This document shows, piece by piece, positions 55,708 through 63,433 of a stretch of DNA of 64,000 nucleotides. The stretch spans positions 124,001 through 188,000 of the forward strand of contig NZ_LIXI01000005.1 of NCBI RefSeq assembly GCF_001905595.1, written 5' to 3'. This stretch comes from Streptomyces sp. CB00316 (GTDB lineage: Bacteria; Actinomycetota; Actinomycetes; Streptomycetales; Streptomycetaceae). How positions within the stretch are numbered: position 1 is the stretch's first letter; each line of letters starts with the position of its first letter. The notes under the pieces are model-generated. The model made no database searches. It was not told the DNA's origin and saw only the letters and a list, made by a program, of their open reading frames with translations. A program made the translations under genes and the position numbers.

Positions 55708-56990
55708 CGACTTCCCCCGTTCCCGACCACGAAAGCACGGCACCCCCTGTGGAACCGCACCGCGTCCTCGTCCTCAACTCCGGCTCCTCCTCGGTGAAGT
55801 ACCAGCTCCTGGACATGCGCGACCGCTCGCGGCTCGCCTCCGGTCTGGTCGAGCGGATCGGCGAGGAGACCTCGCGCCTGGTGCACACCCCGCTGGCCGG
55901 CGGCGGTGCCGAGCCCCGGGAGCGTACGGGCCGGATCGCGGACCACGACGCGGCGCTCAAGGCGGCGGCCGAGGAGCTGGCGGCGGACGGGCTCGGCCTG
56001 GACTCCCCCGAACTCGCGGCGATCGGGCACCGGGTGGTGCACGGCGGGCTGAAGTTCAGCGCGCCGACCGTGATCACCGGCGAGGTGCTCAAGGAGATCG
56101 AGCGCCTCGTCCCGGTCGCCCCGCTGCACAACCCGGCCAACATCACCGGCATCCGTACGGCGCAGGCGCTGCGCCCGGACCTGCCGCAGGTCGCCGTCTT
56201 CGACACGGCGTTCCACACGACGATGCCGGAGTCGGCGGCCCGGTACGCGATCGACGTGGAGACCGCCGACGCGCACCGCATCCGCCGCTACGGCTTCCAC
56301 GGCACCTCGCACGCGTACGTCTCCCGGAAGACGGCCGAGCTGCTCGGCAAGGCGCCCGAGGACGTCAACGTCATCGTGCTGCACCTGGGCAACGGGGCCT
56401 CCGCCTCGGCGGTCGCGGGCGGGCGGTGTGTGGAGACGTCCATGGGGCTGACCCCTCTGGAAGGGCTCGTGATGGGTACGCGCTCCGGGGACATCGATCC
56501 GGCGGTCGTCTTCCACCTGAAGCGGGTGGCGGGCATGTCGACGGACGAGGTCGACGTCCTGCTGAACAAGCGGAGCGGGCTGGTCGGGCTCTGCGGAGAC
56601 AACGACATGCGGGAGATCCGCCGCCGGATCGAGGAGGGCGACGCGCAGGCCGCGCTCGCCTTCGACATCTACATCCACCGGTTGAAGAAGTACATCGGCG
56701 CGTACGCGGCGGTGCTCGGCCGGGTGGACGCGGTGGCGTTCACGGCGGGGGTCGGGGAGAACTCGGCCCCGGTGCGGGAGGCTGCCATCGCGGGTCTGGA
56801 GGAGTTCGGTCTCGCGGTGGACGCCGGCCTCAACGCCGTACGGTCCGGTGAGCCGCGGCTGATCTCTCCGGGGTACGCACGGGTCGCGGTCGCCGTGGTG
56901 CCGACGGACGAGGAGCTGGAGATCGCCGGCCAGACGTTCGCGCTCGTCGGGAGTGCCCAGTCCCCGGACCTCGGAGAGGTCGACAACTGA
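55704..56990 (+). CDS. ackA: Acetate kinase
   Basis: Makes acetate and ATP from acetyl-phosphate (reversible), 428 aa. Signature blocks: VLVLNSGSSSVKYQLLD (about 21-37), GHRVVHGG, FDTAFHTTMP, RRYGFHGTSHAYV, LHLGNGASASAV, GLTPLEGLVMGTRSGDIDP and FTAGVGENSA. The catalytic Arg (HRVVHG region) and the His/Arg sites are all present. ATG 55704 overlaps the pta stop (ATGA). The 20-residue N-terminal extension before the first strand is longer than in E. coli. Followed after 74 nt by pyk. Confidence 0.96.
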   Translation: MTTSPVPDHESTAPPVEPHRVLVLNSGSSSVKYQLLDMRDRSRLASGLVERIGEETSRLVHTPLAGGGAEPRERTGRIADHDAALKAAAEELAADGLGLDSPELAAIGHRVVHGGLKFSAPTVITGEVLKEIERLVPVAPLHNPANITGIRTAQALRPDLPQVAVFDTAFHTTMPESAARYAIDVETADAHRIRRYGFHGTSHAYVSRKTAELLGKAPEDVNVIVLHLGNGASASAVAGGRCVETSMGLTPLEGLVMGTRSGDIDPAVVFHLKRVAGMSTDEVDVLLNKRSGLVGLCGDNDMREIRRRIEEGDAQAALAFDIYIHRLKKYIGAYAAVLGRVDAVAFTAGVGENSAPVREAAIAGLEEFGLAVDAGLNAVRSGEPRLISPGYARVAVAVVPTDEELEIAGQTFALVGSAQSPDLGEVDN

Positions 56991-57023
56991 GCACCCCCGC
57001 GCCCCTTTGTATCTTCCACCAGA

Positions 57024-57057
57024 CGGAATATTCCGCAGCGAAACAAACCGATAGGAT
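57024..57057 (+). promoter_or_regulatory. pyk promoter with 12-bp palindrome; likely leaderless
   Basis: TAGGAT (57052-57057) is a good streptomycete -10 hexamer only 8 nt before the pyk ATG, so transcription would begin at or next to the start codon, and no ribosome binding site is visible. The perfect palindrome CGGAATATTCCG (57024-57035) covers the expected -35 position and may be an operator. Confidence 0.6.
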
Positions 57058-57064
57058 CCACCCC

Positions 57065-58492
57065 ATGCGCCGTTCCAAAATCGTCTGCACCCTCGGTCCC
57101 GCCGTCGACTCCCACGAGCAGCTCGTCGCTCTGATCGAGGCCGGCATGAGCGTGGCCCGTTTCAACTTCAGTCACGGAACCCACGAGGAACACCAGGGCC
57201 GGTACGACCGTGTCCGCGAGGCGGCCGCCGAGACCGGCCGCGCGGTGGGCGTGCTCGCCGACCTCCAGGGCCCGAAGATCCGGCTGGCGAAGTTCGCCGA
57301 GGGCCCGGTCGAGCTGGTCCGCGGGGACGAGTTCACCATCACCTCCGAGGACGTCCCCGGCGACAAGTCGATCTGCGGCACGACCTACAAGGGTCTGCCC
57401 GGCGACGTCACCAAGGGCGACCCGATCCTGATCAACGACGGCAACGTCGAGCTGAAGGTCATCGAGGTCGTCGGCCCCCGGGTCAAGACCATCGTCATCG
57501 AGGGCGGTGTCATCTCCGACCACAAGGGCATCAACCTGCCCGGCGCGGCGGTGAACGTGCCGGCCCTCTCCGAGAAGGACATCGAGGACCTGCGCTTCGC
57601 GCTGAGGATGGGCTGCGACCTGGTCGCCCTCTCCTTCGTCCGGGACGCCGAAGACGTCAAGGACGTCCACAAGGTGATGGACGAGGAGGGCCGCCGGGTC
57701 CCCGTCATCGCCAAGGTGGAGAAGCCGCAGGCGGTCGAGCACATGGAGGGCGTCGTCATGGCGTTCGACGGTGTGATGGTGGCCCGCGGTGACCTGGCGG
57801 TGGAGTACCCGCTGGAGAAGGTCCCGATGGTGCAGAAGCGCCTCATCGAGCTGTGCCGCCGCAACGCCAAGCCGGTGATCGTGGCGACCCAGATGATGGA
57901 GTCGATGATCACCAACTCGCGGCCGACCCGCGCCGAGGCGTCCGACGTCGCGAACGCGATCCTGGACGGCGCGGACGCGGTCATGCTGTCCGCCGAGTCG
58001 TCGGTGGGCGCGTACCCGATCGAGACGGTCAAGACGATGTCGAAGATCGTCTGCGCCGCCGAGGAGGAGCTGCTCTCCAAGGGCCTCCAGCCGCTGGTCC
58101 CGGGCAAGAAGCCCCGTACGCAGGGCGGCTCGGTGGCCCGCGCGGCCTGCGAGATCGCGGACTTCCTGGACGGCAAGGCCCTGGTCGCCTTCACCCAGTC
58201 CGGCGACACCGCCCGCCGCCTCTCCCGCTACCGTGTGGCCCAGCCGATCCTGGCCTTCACCACGGACGAGGGCACCCGCAACCAGCTGGCCCTGAGCTGG
58301 GGCGTCGAGTCGCACGTGGTCCCGCACGCGGACACCACCGACGCGATGGTCGACCTGGTCGACGCGGAGCTGCTCAAGCTCAACCGCTACAACAACGGCG
58401 ACACGATGATCATCACGGCCGGTTCGCCCCCCGGCATCCCCGGCACCACGAACATGGTCCGGGTGCACCACCTGGGCGGCGAGCAGGGCTAG
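57065..58492 (+). CDS. pyk: Pyruvate kinase
   Basis: Last step of glycolysis, phosphoenolpyruvate to pyruvate with ATP formation, 475 aa. The N-terminal RRSKIVCTLGPAVDS, ARFNFSHGTHEEH, the active-site segment VMVARGDLAVE, the IAKVEKPQA lysine block and the ATQMMESMITNSRPTRAEASDVANAILDGADAVMLS region are all conserved. The C-terminal effector domain (about 355-470) is complete. The ATG at 57065 has no ribosome binding site and lies 7 nt after a -10 element, suggesting a leaderless mRNA. With pfkA, pta and ackA it makes a glycolysis/acetate block. Confidence 0.97.
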   Translation: MRRSKIVCTLGPAVDSHEQLVALIEAGMSVARFNFSHGTHEEHQGRYDRVREAAAETGRAVGVLADLQGPKIRLAKFAEGPVELVRGDEFTITSEDVPGDKSICGTTYKGLPGDVTKGDPILINDGNVELKVIEVVGPRVKTIVIEGGVISDHKGINLPGAAVNVPALSEKDIEDLRFALRMGCDLVALSFVRDAEDVKDVHKVMDEEGRRVPVIAKVEKPQAVEHMEGVVMAFDGVMVARGDLAVEYPLEKVPMVQKRLIELCRRNAKPVIVATQMMESMITNSRPTRAEASDVANAILDGADAVMLSAESSVGAYPIETVKTMSKIVCAAEEELLSKGLQPLVPGKKPRTQGGSVARAACEIADFLDGKALVAFTQSGDTARRLSRYRVAQPILAFTTDEGTRNQLALSWGVESHVVPHADTTDAMVDLVDAELLKLNRYNNGDTMIITAGSPPGIPGTTNMVRVHHLGGEQG

Positions 58493-58580
58493 GGTCTTTC
58501 GGTTTGGATCAGGCCGGACCCCGCGAGCCCGGCACGAGCCAAACGAGAGGCCCTGGTCCCGCAAGCTGATCAACCTCAAA

Positions 58581-58616
58581 GGGGCGGTGTTCCGGAACGA
58601 TCCGGAGCACCGCCCC
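58581..58616. terminator. Hairpin between convergent pyk and sigma-partner gene
   Basis: Sixteen-base arms, 58581-58596 starting GGGGCGGTG and 58601-58616, with one mismatch and an ACGA loop. It lies 88 nt after pyk and 21 nt from the stop of the minus-strand gene at 58638. Confidence 0.68.
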
Positions 58617-58637
58617 TCGGTGTTCGCGCTGTGCCGC

Positions 58638-59498
58638 TCAGGTCGTACGGGCGAAGTCGCCGCCGACCTCGTACGTCGTCCCGTCGGCGGTCCTGGCCGT
58701 GGCCCGGTAGGTGTCCGGCGCGGCGTCGCGGCCGCCCGGGGCGTGGTCGTACTGCCCGGCGAAGACATGTGTCCCGGCGGGGATGGTGCGGCCTGCCTTG
58801 AGCGTCCAGCGGTGGACGAGGACGCCGTCCCGCTCGCGTACGGAGAGGTCGAAGTCCCCGTCCGGCCGGGTCTGCCAGGTGCCGGTGGAGCGGACCTGGC
58901 CGGTCTGCGGCACGAGGAGTTCCACGGTGAGCGCGGTGAGCGGCTCCTGGGACTTGAGCGTGACCTCGCTCTGGGCCCAGTCCGGGTTGTCCTCGGGGGC
59001 GACGGAGCCGTCCGCCCAGAGGGGCCCGTCGGTGGTGGAGAGGCCCCCGCCGCCGGGTGCGGGCGGGCGGTCCTCGTCGGTCCGGGACGGGGTGCCGCCG
59101 ACCGTCGGGGTGGGCGGCCCGGCAGGCGGCTCCGGTGCCTTGGAGGGCGTGGGAGCCGTCGTGTCGGGGCTGCCGGTCGGGGCCGGGGGTGACGGGGCGG
59201 GGGCGGAGGGCCGGGGCGCGGGCGTGGCCCGCTCCTCGGGTGGTTCCTCCTGTACGACGGACGAACCCGGTGCGTCGTCGGGCCCCTGGACCACCGAGGC
59301 CACGGCGAAGCCGCCGACCACGCACGCCCCGGCGGCGGCGAACCCGACGAGGGCCACCCTCGGCCAGGCGAAACGGGTCCGGCGGGCGGGGGCGCCCCGG
59401 GTATCCGGCCTCGCCCGCTCGATGCGGGCGAGCATCCGGGCCCGGTCCGGCTCGTGCGACCGGGCCGCCTCCCGCAGCTCCCTGGGCAGGTCGCTCAT
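58638..59498 (-). CDS. Membrane protein partner of SigE-family sigma factor (putative anti-sigma)
   Basis: Protein of 286 aa with a cytosolic N-terminus (about 1-47, LPRELREAARSHEPDRARMLARIERA), one transmembrane helix (about 48-70, VALVGFAAAGACVVGGFAVA), an extracytoplasmic Pro/Ala/Thr-rich linker (about 75-150) and a beta-rich C-terminal domain (about 155-285, ending YEVGGDFARTT). The start overlaps the sigma factor stop by 4 nt, and the single-pass topology is that of transmembrane anti-sigma factors, although no zinc-binding HxxxCxxC motif is present. It could instead be a sigma-dependent envelope protein. The linker is low complexity, so homology searches should use the ends. Confidence 0.78.
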   Translation of the reverse strand: MSDLPRELREAARSHEPDRARMLARIERARPDTRGAPARRTRFAWPRVALVGFAAAGACVVGGFAVASVVQGPDDAPGSSVVQEEPPEERATPAPRPSAPAPSPPAPTGSPDTTAPTPSKAPEPPAGPPTPTVGGTPSRTDEDRPPAPGGGGLSTTDGPLWADGSVAPEDNPDWAQSEVTLKSQEPLTALTVELLVPQTGQVRSTGTWQTRPDGDFDLSVRERDGVLVHRWTLKAGRTIPAGTHVFAGQYDHAPGGRDAAPDTYRATARTADGTTYEVGGDFARTT

Positions 59499-60019
59499 CG
59501 TTCTCCCCTTCCCGCGAGTTCGAGCGAGGTCCGGCCGCCCAGCAGCCGTTCGAGCTCAGCCATCCCCTTGGAGGTCTGGCTCTTGACCGTGCCGACGGAT
59601 ATCCCGAGGGCCAGGGCGGTGTCCTTCTCCGACAGGTCGAACGCGTGCCGCAGCACGACACACGCCCGCTTGCGGAAGGGCAGTCCCCCCAGCGCCTGCC
59701 GCACGTCCAGGACAGCCGCCACGTCCGGACCCTCCGTCGGGTCGCCGCGCCGGGACCAGAAGAGCGCCACGCGGTGGCGTTCGCGTACGGCCGCGCGGAT
59801 GCGGCTGCGGGCCATGTTGGCGACGACCCCGCGGGCGTACGCGACGGGGTGCTCGGCCGCACGGACCCGGTCCCAGCGGTCCCAGAGCGCCACCAGCGCG
59901 TCCGCCGCGAGGTCGTCGGCGGCGGCCGCGTCGCCCGTCAGCAGGTGGGCGAGGCGGGCGAGTTCGGCGTAGTGGCGGTCGAAGAAGTCATGGAACTCCG
60001 CGGACGCTTCGTCAGCCAT
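59495..60019 (-). CDS. SigE-family ECF RNA polymerase sigma factor
   Basis: ECF sigma factor of 174 aa. Region 2 (about 8-75) includes FFDRHYAELARLAHLLTGD and ALVALWDRWDRV; region 4 (about 110-165) includes LPFRKRACVVLRHAFDLSEKDTALALGISVGTVKSQTSKGM, the -35-recognition helix. It matches the SigE family common in actinomycetes, whose members usually precede a gene for a small membrane protein, as here. ATG 60019 is the start. Overlap with the downstream gene supports co-translation. Target promoters are not deducible. Confidence 0.92.
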   Translation of the reverse strand: MADEASAEFHDFFDRHYAELARLAHLLTGDAAAADDLAADALVALWDRWDRVRAAEHPVAYARGVVANMARSRIRAAVRERHRVALFWSRRGDPTEGPDVAAVLDVRQALGGLPFRKRACVVLRHAFDLSEKDTALALGISVGTVKSQTSKGMAELERLLGGRTSLELAGRGER

Positions 60020-60063
60020 GCCCGAAACCCTCCCTCGTACGTGCGGATCGCTGCCTATTTCGC

Positions 60064-61215
60064 CTACTTCATCCCCGCGCCGACGTCCGGGGTGCCGGTG
60101 ACCAGGAAGGTGGTCGCCGGGAGGGAGCCGTCGGCCCGGCGGGGCCCGTACGCGGTGGTGGGATCGGTGGGCAGGCCCGCGGGGAGCGCCTGCCCGGCGT
60201 CCCAGGTGTTGGCGGCCGAGACGACGCGCTTGCCGAGCTTCGCCGCGCCGGTCGCATTGTCCACCGCGAGGTTACGGGAGAGGCGGGCGGGCGAGGAGGC
60301 GAAGTAGTAGCCGGAGGCGTCGTTGGCGTAGGCGGTGTTGCGGTGGAGCCGCAGGGCGCCGGGGTTGCTGTTCTCCGTGAAGCCGTGCTTGCTGTTGTCC
60401 CAGGCGGCGTTGCCGGTGACGACGTGTGCGGCGCTGGCCCCGCCGCCGCCCAGCTTGAAGCCGTTCCCGTTGCCCTCGAAGGCGGAGTCGTTCCAGCGGT
60501 TGACCCCGTTCCCGTACGCCCAACTGCGCTCGATCCGGACGGGGCTGGCCCACTGCCAGAGGTCGATGCCGTCGTCGGCGTTGTTGTAGAGGCGCGCGCC
60601 GATGACCTTGTTGCCGGTGCCGGAGCCGAACTTGATGGCGAGCCCGTCGGCGTTCTGGCCGTGGTTCTTGGCGTCGTAGTTGCCGTACGAGTCCAGGTTC
60701 TCGATCAGGTTGTCCGTCGTGCCCTCACCGCGCAGCGTGAAGCCGGAGTCGCCGTGGCCGTGGGTGGTGAGGTTGCGGAAGATCCCGCCGGTGGACGAGG
60801 TCACGACGACCCCATGGGCGTGGGAGTTGCGGAACGTCAGGCCGGACAGGGTCCAGTGGTCGCCGCCTATCGCGACCAGCCACTCCCCCTTCGGTAGCTT
60901 GGACCCGTCGACGACCGCCTTCTCCGTCCCGTGGGCGGTGACGGTGATCCGGCGCTGCGCGGTCCCGTTCACCTGGCTCTTGAGGCTCTTGGCGGGGTGG
61001 TACGTACCACCCCGCAGCTGGATGGTGGTGCCGGGGACGGCGGCGGCGAACGCCTTCTCCAGCTGGGCCGTGGAGGAGACGACGACGGTCTCGGCGGCAC
61101 TGGCGTCATCGGGGGCCGTGGCCGCCCAGACGCCCGCGCCCCCCGCGGCCACGGCGACGGCCACGGCGGCCGAGAGCGTACGGGTCCTGCGGTGGCGTCC
61201 TCTGCTGGTGTTCAC
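60064..61215 (-). CDS. Secreted right-handed beta-helix protein (pectate lyase PL9-like)
   Basis: Exported protein of 383 aa. Signal peptide about 1-42 (RTRTLSAAVAVAVAAGGAG...ASA). The rest is a parallel beta-helix: repeated N/D-G-rich rungs such as TLSGLTFRNSHAHGVVV, NLIENLDSYGN, NKVIGARLYNNADDGIDLW and VTGNAAWDNSKHGFTEN. The Asp-rich rung NADDGIDLW and NADGLAIKF resemble the calcium and catalytic area of family PL9 pectate lyases; whether the enzyme cleaves pectate is unproven. GTG 61215 follows GAAGGA and opens on the signal peptide; the longer frame to 61371 crosses the promoter. It is 44 nt downstream of the sigma factor start, in the opposite order, so it is not in that operon. Confidence 0.83.
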   Translation of the reverse strand: MNTSRGRHRRTRTLSAAVAVAVAAGGAGVWAATAPDDASAAETVVVSSTAQLEKAFAAAVPGTTIQLRGGTYHPAKSLKSQVNGTAQRRITVTAHGTEKAVVDGSKLPKGEWLVAIGGDHWTLSGLTFRNSHAHGVVVTSSTGGIFRNLTTHGHGDSGFTLRGEGTTDNLIENLDSYGNYDAKNHGQNADGLAIKFGSGTGNKVIGARLYNNADDGIDLWQWASPVRIERSWAYGNGVNRWNDSAFEGNGNGFKLGGGGASAAHVVTGNAAWDNSKHGFTENSNPGALRLHRNTAYANDASGYYFASSPARLSRNLAVDNATGAAKLGKRVVSAANTWDAGQALPAGLPTDPTTAYGPRRADGSLPATTFLVTGTPDVGAGMK

Positions 61216-61321
61216 GTGGGGTGGTCCTTCGCTCGGTCGGGTCGGCTTGGGTCGGCGGGGCGGTGCCCCACCCACGCCACCCAGTCGCCGCCGCTCGCGA
61301 AAAGGTTGCCGGGGCATGACA

Positions 61322-61397
61322 GAAAAAACAGAACAGCCGCACGATGCCGATGGCCCGCCCCCTCGGTTCAAGGAGGCGGGCCATCGGCTGTGCGGCT
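61322..61397 (-). terminator. Intrinsic terminator with U-tract
   Basis: On the minus strand a long stem (61375-61388 with 61346-61359, 14 bp perfect, extended by an 8-bp outer stem 61390-61397 with 61335-61342) is followed by CTGTTTTTTCTG. It ends the operon of the gene stopping at 61423 and is the most canonical terminator in the window. Confidence 0.85.
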
Positions 61398-61422
61398 CCC
61401 GGACGGGATCAGGTGGCGGCGG

Positions 61423-62778
61423 CTAGTTCCTGCCGCCCTCCAGGTAGTTCTGCAGGCCCGGGACCCTGAGCGAGCCGCCGAACTGGCCGGCCTGGACGAC
61501 CTTGACCTTGGTGAAGAAGGCGAAGGGCACGTTCAGGGGCGGCGGGGTCTGCGGGTTGAAGGTGATCGGGATGAGGCCGAAGAGGTTGCCCTTCAGCTCC
61601 TCCGTGTACATCGTCACCGTGCCGTTGCGGATGGTCGACGTGGAGCCCGGACGCGACTTCACGTGGCCTGTCGTGCCCGCCGGGCCGGTGGTGAGCTGGT
61701 GCAGGTCCTTGATGTCGATGGAGCTCGCGGTGAACTTCAGCACCTTCTTGATGCTGCCGTCCGCCTTCTTCACCTCGACGATGCCCTTGTAGTCCAGGCC
61801 GTTGAGCGTGAGCAGCGAGGACTCCAGGATCCACGGGTCGGCCGGGAGCAGCGGGATGCCGGGCTCCAGGGACGCGGCGGCGAGGGCTTCCGGGTCGGGT
61901 TCGGGGCAGGGGAAGCGCGGCTTGGCGCCGTCGGGGATGTCCTCGTCCTTCCTGGGGTCGAGTCCCTTGACGTCGTCGTCGAGCTCCTTGACGTCCTTGC
62001 CCGCCTTCTCGGCGGCCTCGCGGATCGCGTCGGCCGTCCGGTCGGCTTCTTGCTTCGCCTGGTCGGAGGCGTCGTTGGCGGGGTCGTTCGCCTCGTCCTT
62101 CTCCGTGCCCTTCTCCGGAGCCTTCGGCTCGTCGGCCGGCTTCGGGGAGTCGGCCGTGGGGCTCGGGGACGGGCTCGCCGTCTCCTCGGGCTTCTCCTCG
62201 GCGCCGTCCGTGCCCTTGTCCGGGTCGAAGAGGTCCTTGAGGGCGTCGCCCAGGCCCAGCGGGTCGAGCGGGTTCTTCGACTCCGTGGGCGTCGGGGTGG
62301 GGCTCGGCTCCTCGGCGGGCTTCTCGTCGGCCGTGCCGGGCTTCCGCCCCGCGTCGGGCTTCTCGTCGGCCGCCGGGTCCTCGGTGGCCGTGCCGCTCTC
62401 CGTGGGCTTCGGGGTGGCGCCGTCGTCCTGGCCCGGCCGCTCGCCCTTGTCCGGCTCGTCCGTGGGCGTCGCCGACGGGGTCGGGGTGGCCTTCGGGGAT
62501 TCGGACGCGGACGGGTCGGGCTCGTCGGACCGGGAGACGCAGGGGCCCGGGGCGAAGGGGATGTCGGGGTTGCCGTCGGCCATGGCGAGCTTGGGCGTGA
62601 GGCCCATGCCGACGAAGACGGCGGTCGGCATCGCGGCGAGCGCGAAGGCCTTCTTGCCGTTCGGCATGTGCAGCTTGGTCAGCAGCGACTTCTTGGGGGC
62701 CGCGTGGCGGGGGCCCTTGCGCTCGCGCAGGCCGTCCTCGGCATACGCGTTCGCCTGCTGTTGCTCGTCACCCCGCAC
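61423..62778 (-). CDS. Envelope protein with long Pro/Glu/Ser/Thr-rich linker, unknown function
   Basis: Protein of 451 aa. A short basic N-terminus precedes a signal-anchor-like hydrophobic segment (about 42-60, AFALAAMPTAVFVGMGLTPKL) and residues ADGNPDIPFAPGPCVSR. Residues about 75-245 are low complexity, rich in Pro, Glu, Asp, Ser and Thr. The C-terminal 170 residues (from CPEPDPEALAAASLEPGIPLLPADPWILESS) form a conserved-looking beta domain ending LQNYLEGGRN. It starts at GTG 62778 and overlaps the DUF6114 gene by 11 nt, so the two are coupled; a DUF6230 gene lies just upstream. The C-terminal domain presumably faces outside the membrane. I do not recognise an enzyme motif. Confidence 0.8.
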   Translation of the reverse strand: MRGDEQQQANAYAEDGLRERKGPRHAAPKKSLLTKLHMPNGKKAFALAAMPTAVFVGMGLTPKLAMADGNPDIPFAPGPCVSRSDEPDPSASESPKATPTPSATPTDEPDKGERPGQDDGATPKPTESGTATEDPAADEKPDAGRKPGTADEKPAEEPSPTPTPTESKNPLDPLGLGDALKDLFDPDKGTDGAEEKPEETASPSPSPTADSPKPADEPKAPEKGTEKDEANDPANDASDQAKQEADRTADAIREAAEKAGKDVKELDDDVKGLDPRKDEDIPDGAKPRFPCPEPDPEALAAASLEPGIPLLPADPWILESSLLTLNGLDYKGIVEVKKADGSIKKVLKFTASSIDIKDLHQLTTGPAGTTGHVKSRPGSTSTIRNGTVTMYTEELKGNLFGLIPITFNPQTPPPLNVPFAFFTKVKVVQAGQFGGSLRVPGLQNYLEGGRN

Positions 62779-63337
62779 GGTGTGTCCCCCCGTCGTAGCC
62801 GGAGGGCGTGTCGTGGTCGCCCGCCGGCTGCCGCGGAACGGCCGCGCCGTGCAGGGCGCCCCTGGGGGCGTACCCGCTCTCCGGCTGCTGCTTGTCCAGG
62901 GACAACGGGGCGTCCCGCGGGTCCGCTTCGTCCGCCTGCGGCTCGCCCGGCGCCCAGGAGATGGACAGGGCTCCGCCGATGAGCGCGAGGAGGAATCCGA
63001 TGACGAAGCCGCCGATGTTGGCGACGGGTATGGAGATCAGCGCGAGCAGAATGGCCGCGACCCCGGCGAAGACCCGGACGATGCTGTGGAACCACATCGT
63101 CAGGCCCAGCGTGATCAGCAGGACCCCGATGATGAGGGATCCGGCGCCGGCGGTGGTGGACATCGCCAGCGTCATGTTGCCGAGGTGGAGATCGGCGTAC
63201 GGGAAGTAGGCGATGGGAGCACCGCCCAGCATGGTGAACAGACCCGCCCAGAACGGCCGGTTACCCCGCCAGGTACGGAATCCCCGCCGGTAGACGGTGA
63301 GGTTGTGCTCGTTCTGCCCTGTGGACTCGGGGCTCAT
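62768..63337 (-). CDS. DUF6114-type small multi-pass membrane protein
   Basis: Membrane protein of 189 aa with four predicted helices in residues about 28-130 (WAGLFTMLGGAPIAYFPY, MSTTAGAGSLIIGVLLITLGL, VFAGVAAILLALISI, IGGFVIGFLLALIGGAL) and a polar C-terminal tail. The pattern, including RRGFRTWRGNRPFWAGLFTML, is that of the actinobacterial DUF6114 family. ATG 63337 follows GGGAG; the frame upstream to 63421 is not supported. It lies between a DUF6230-type gene (96 nt upstream) and the linker-rich envelope protein (11-nt overlap). No function is known to me; the arrangement suggests one envelope complex. Confidence 0.86.
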   Translation of the reverse strand: MSPESTGQNEHNLTVYRRGFRTWRGNRPFWAGLFTMLGGAPIAYFPYADLHLGNMTLAMSTTAGAGSLIIGVLLITLGLTMWFHSIVRVFAGVAAILLALISIPVANIGGFVIGFLLALIGGALSISWAPGEPQADEADPRDAPLSLDKQQPESGYAPRGALHGAAVPRQPAGDHDTPSGYDGGTHRAG

Positions 63338-63433
63338 GGAAAACAGCTCCCTGGAACCGGTACTGCTGTGAGAGGAGAAAGGGTGGGCGGCCGGAAAGCC
63401 CCGCCGGGGCGCCCCGGCCACCCGGGCGAGTGC

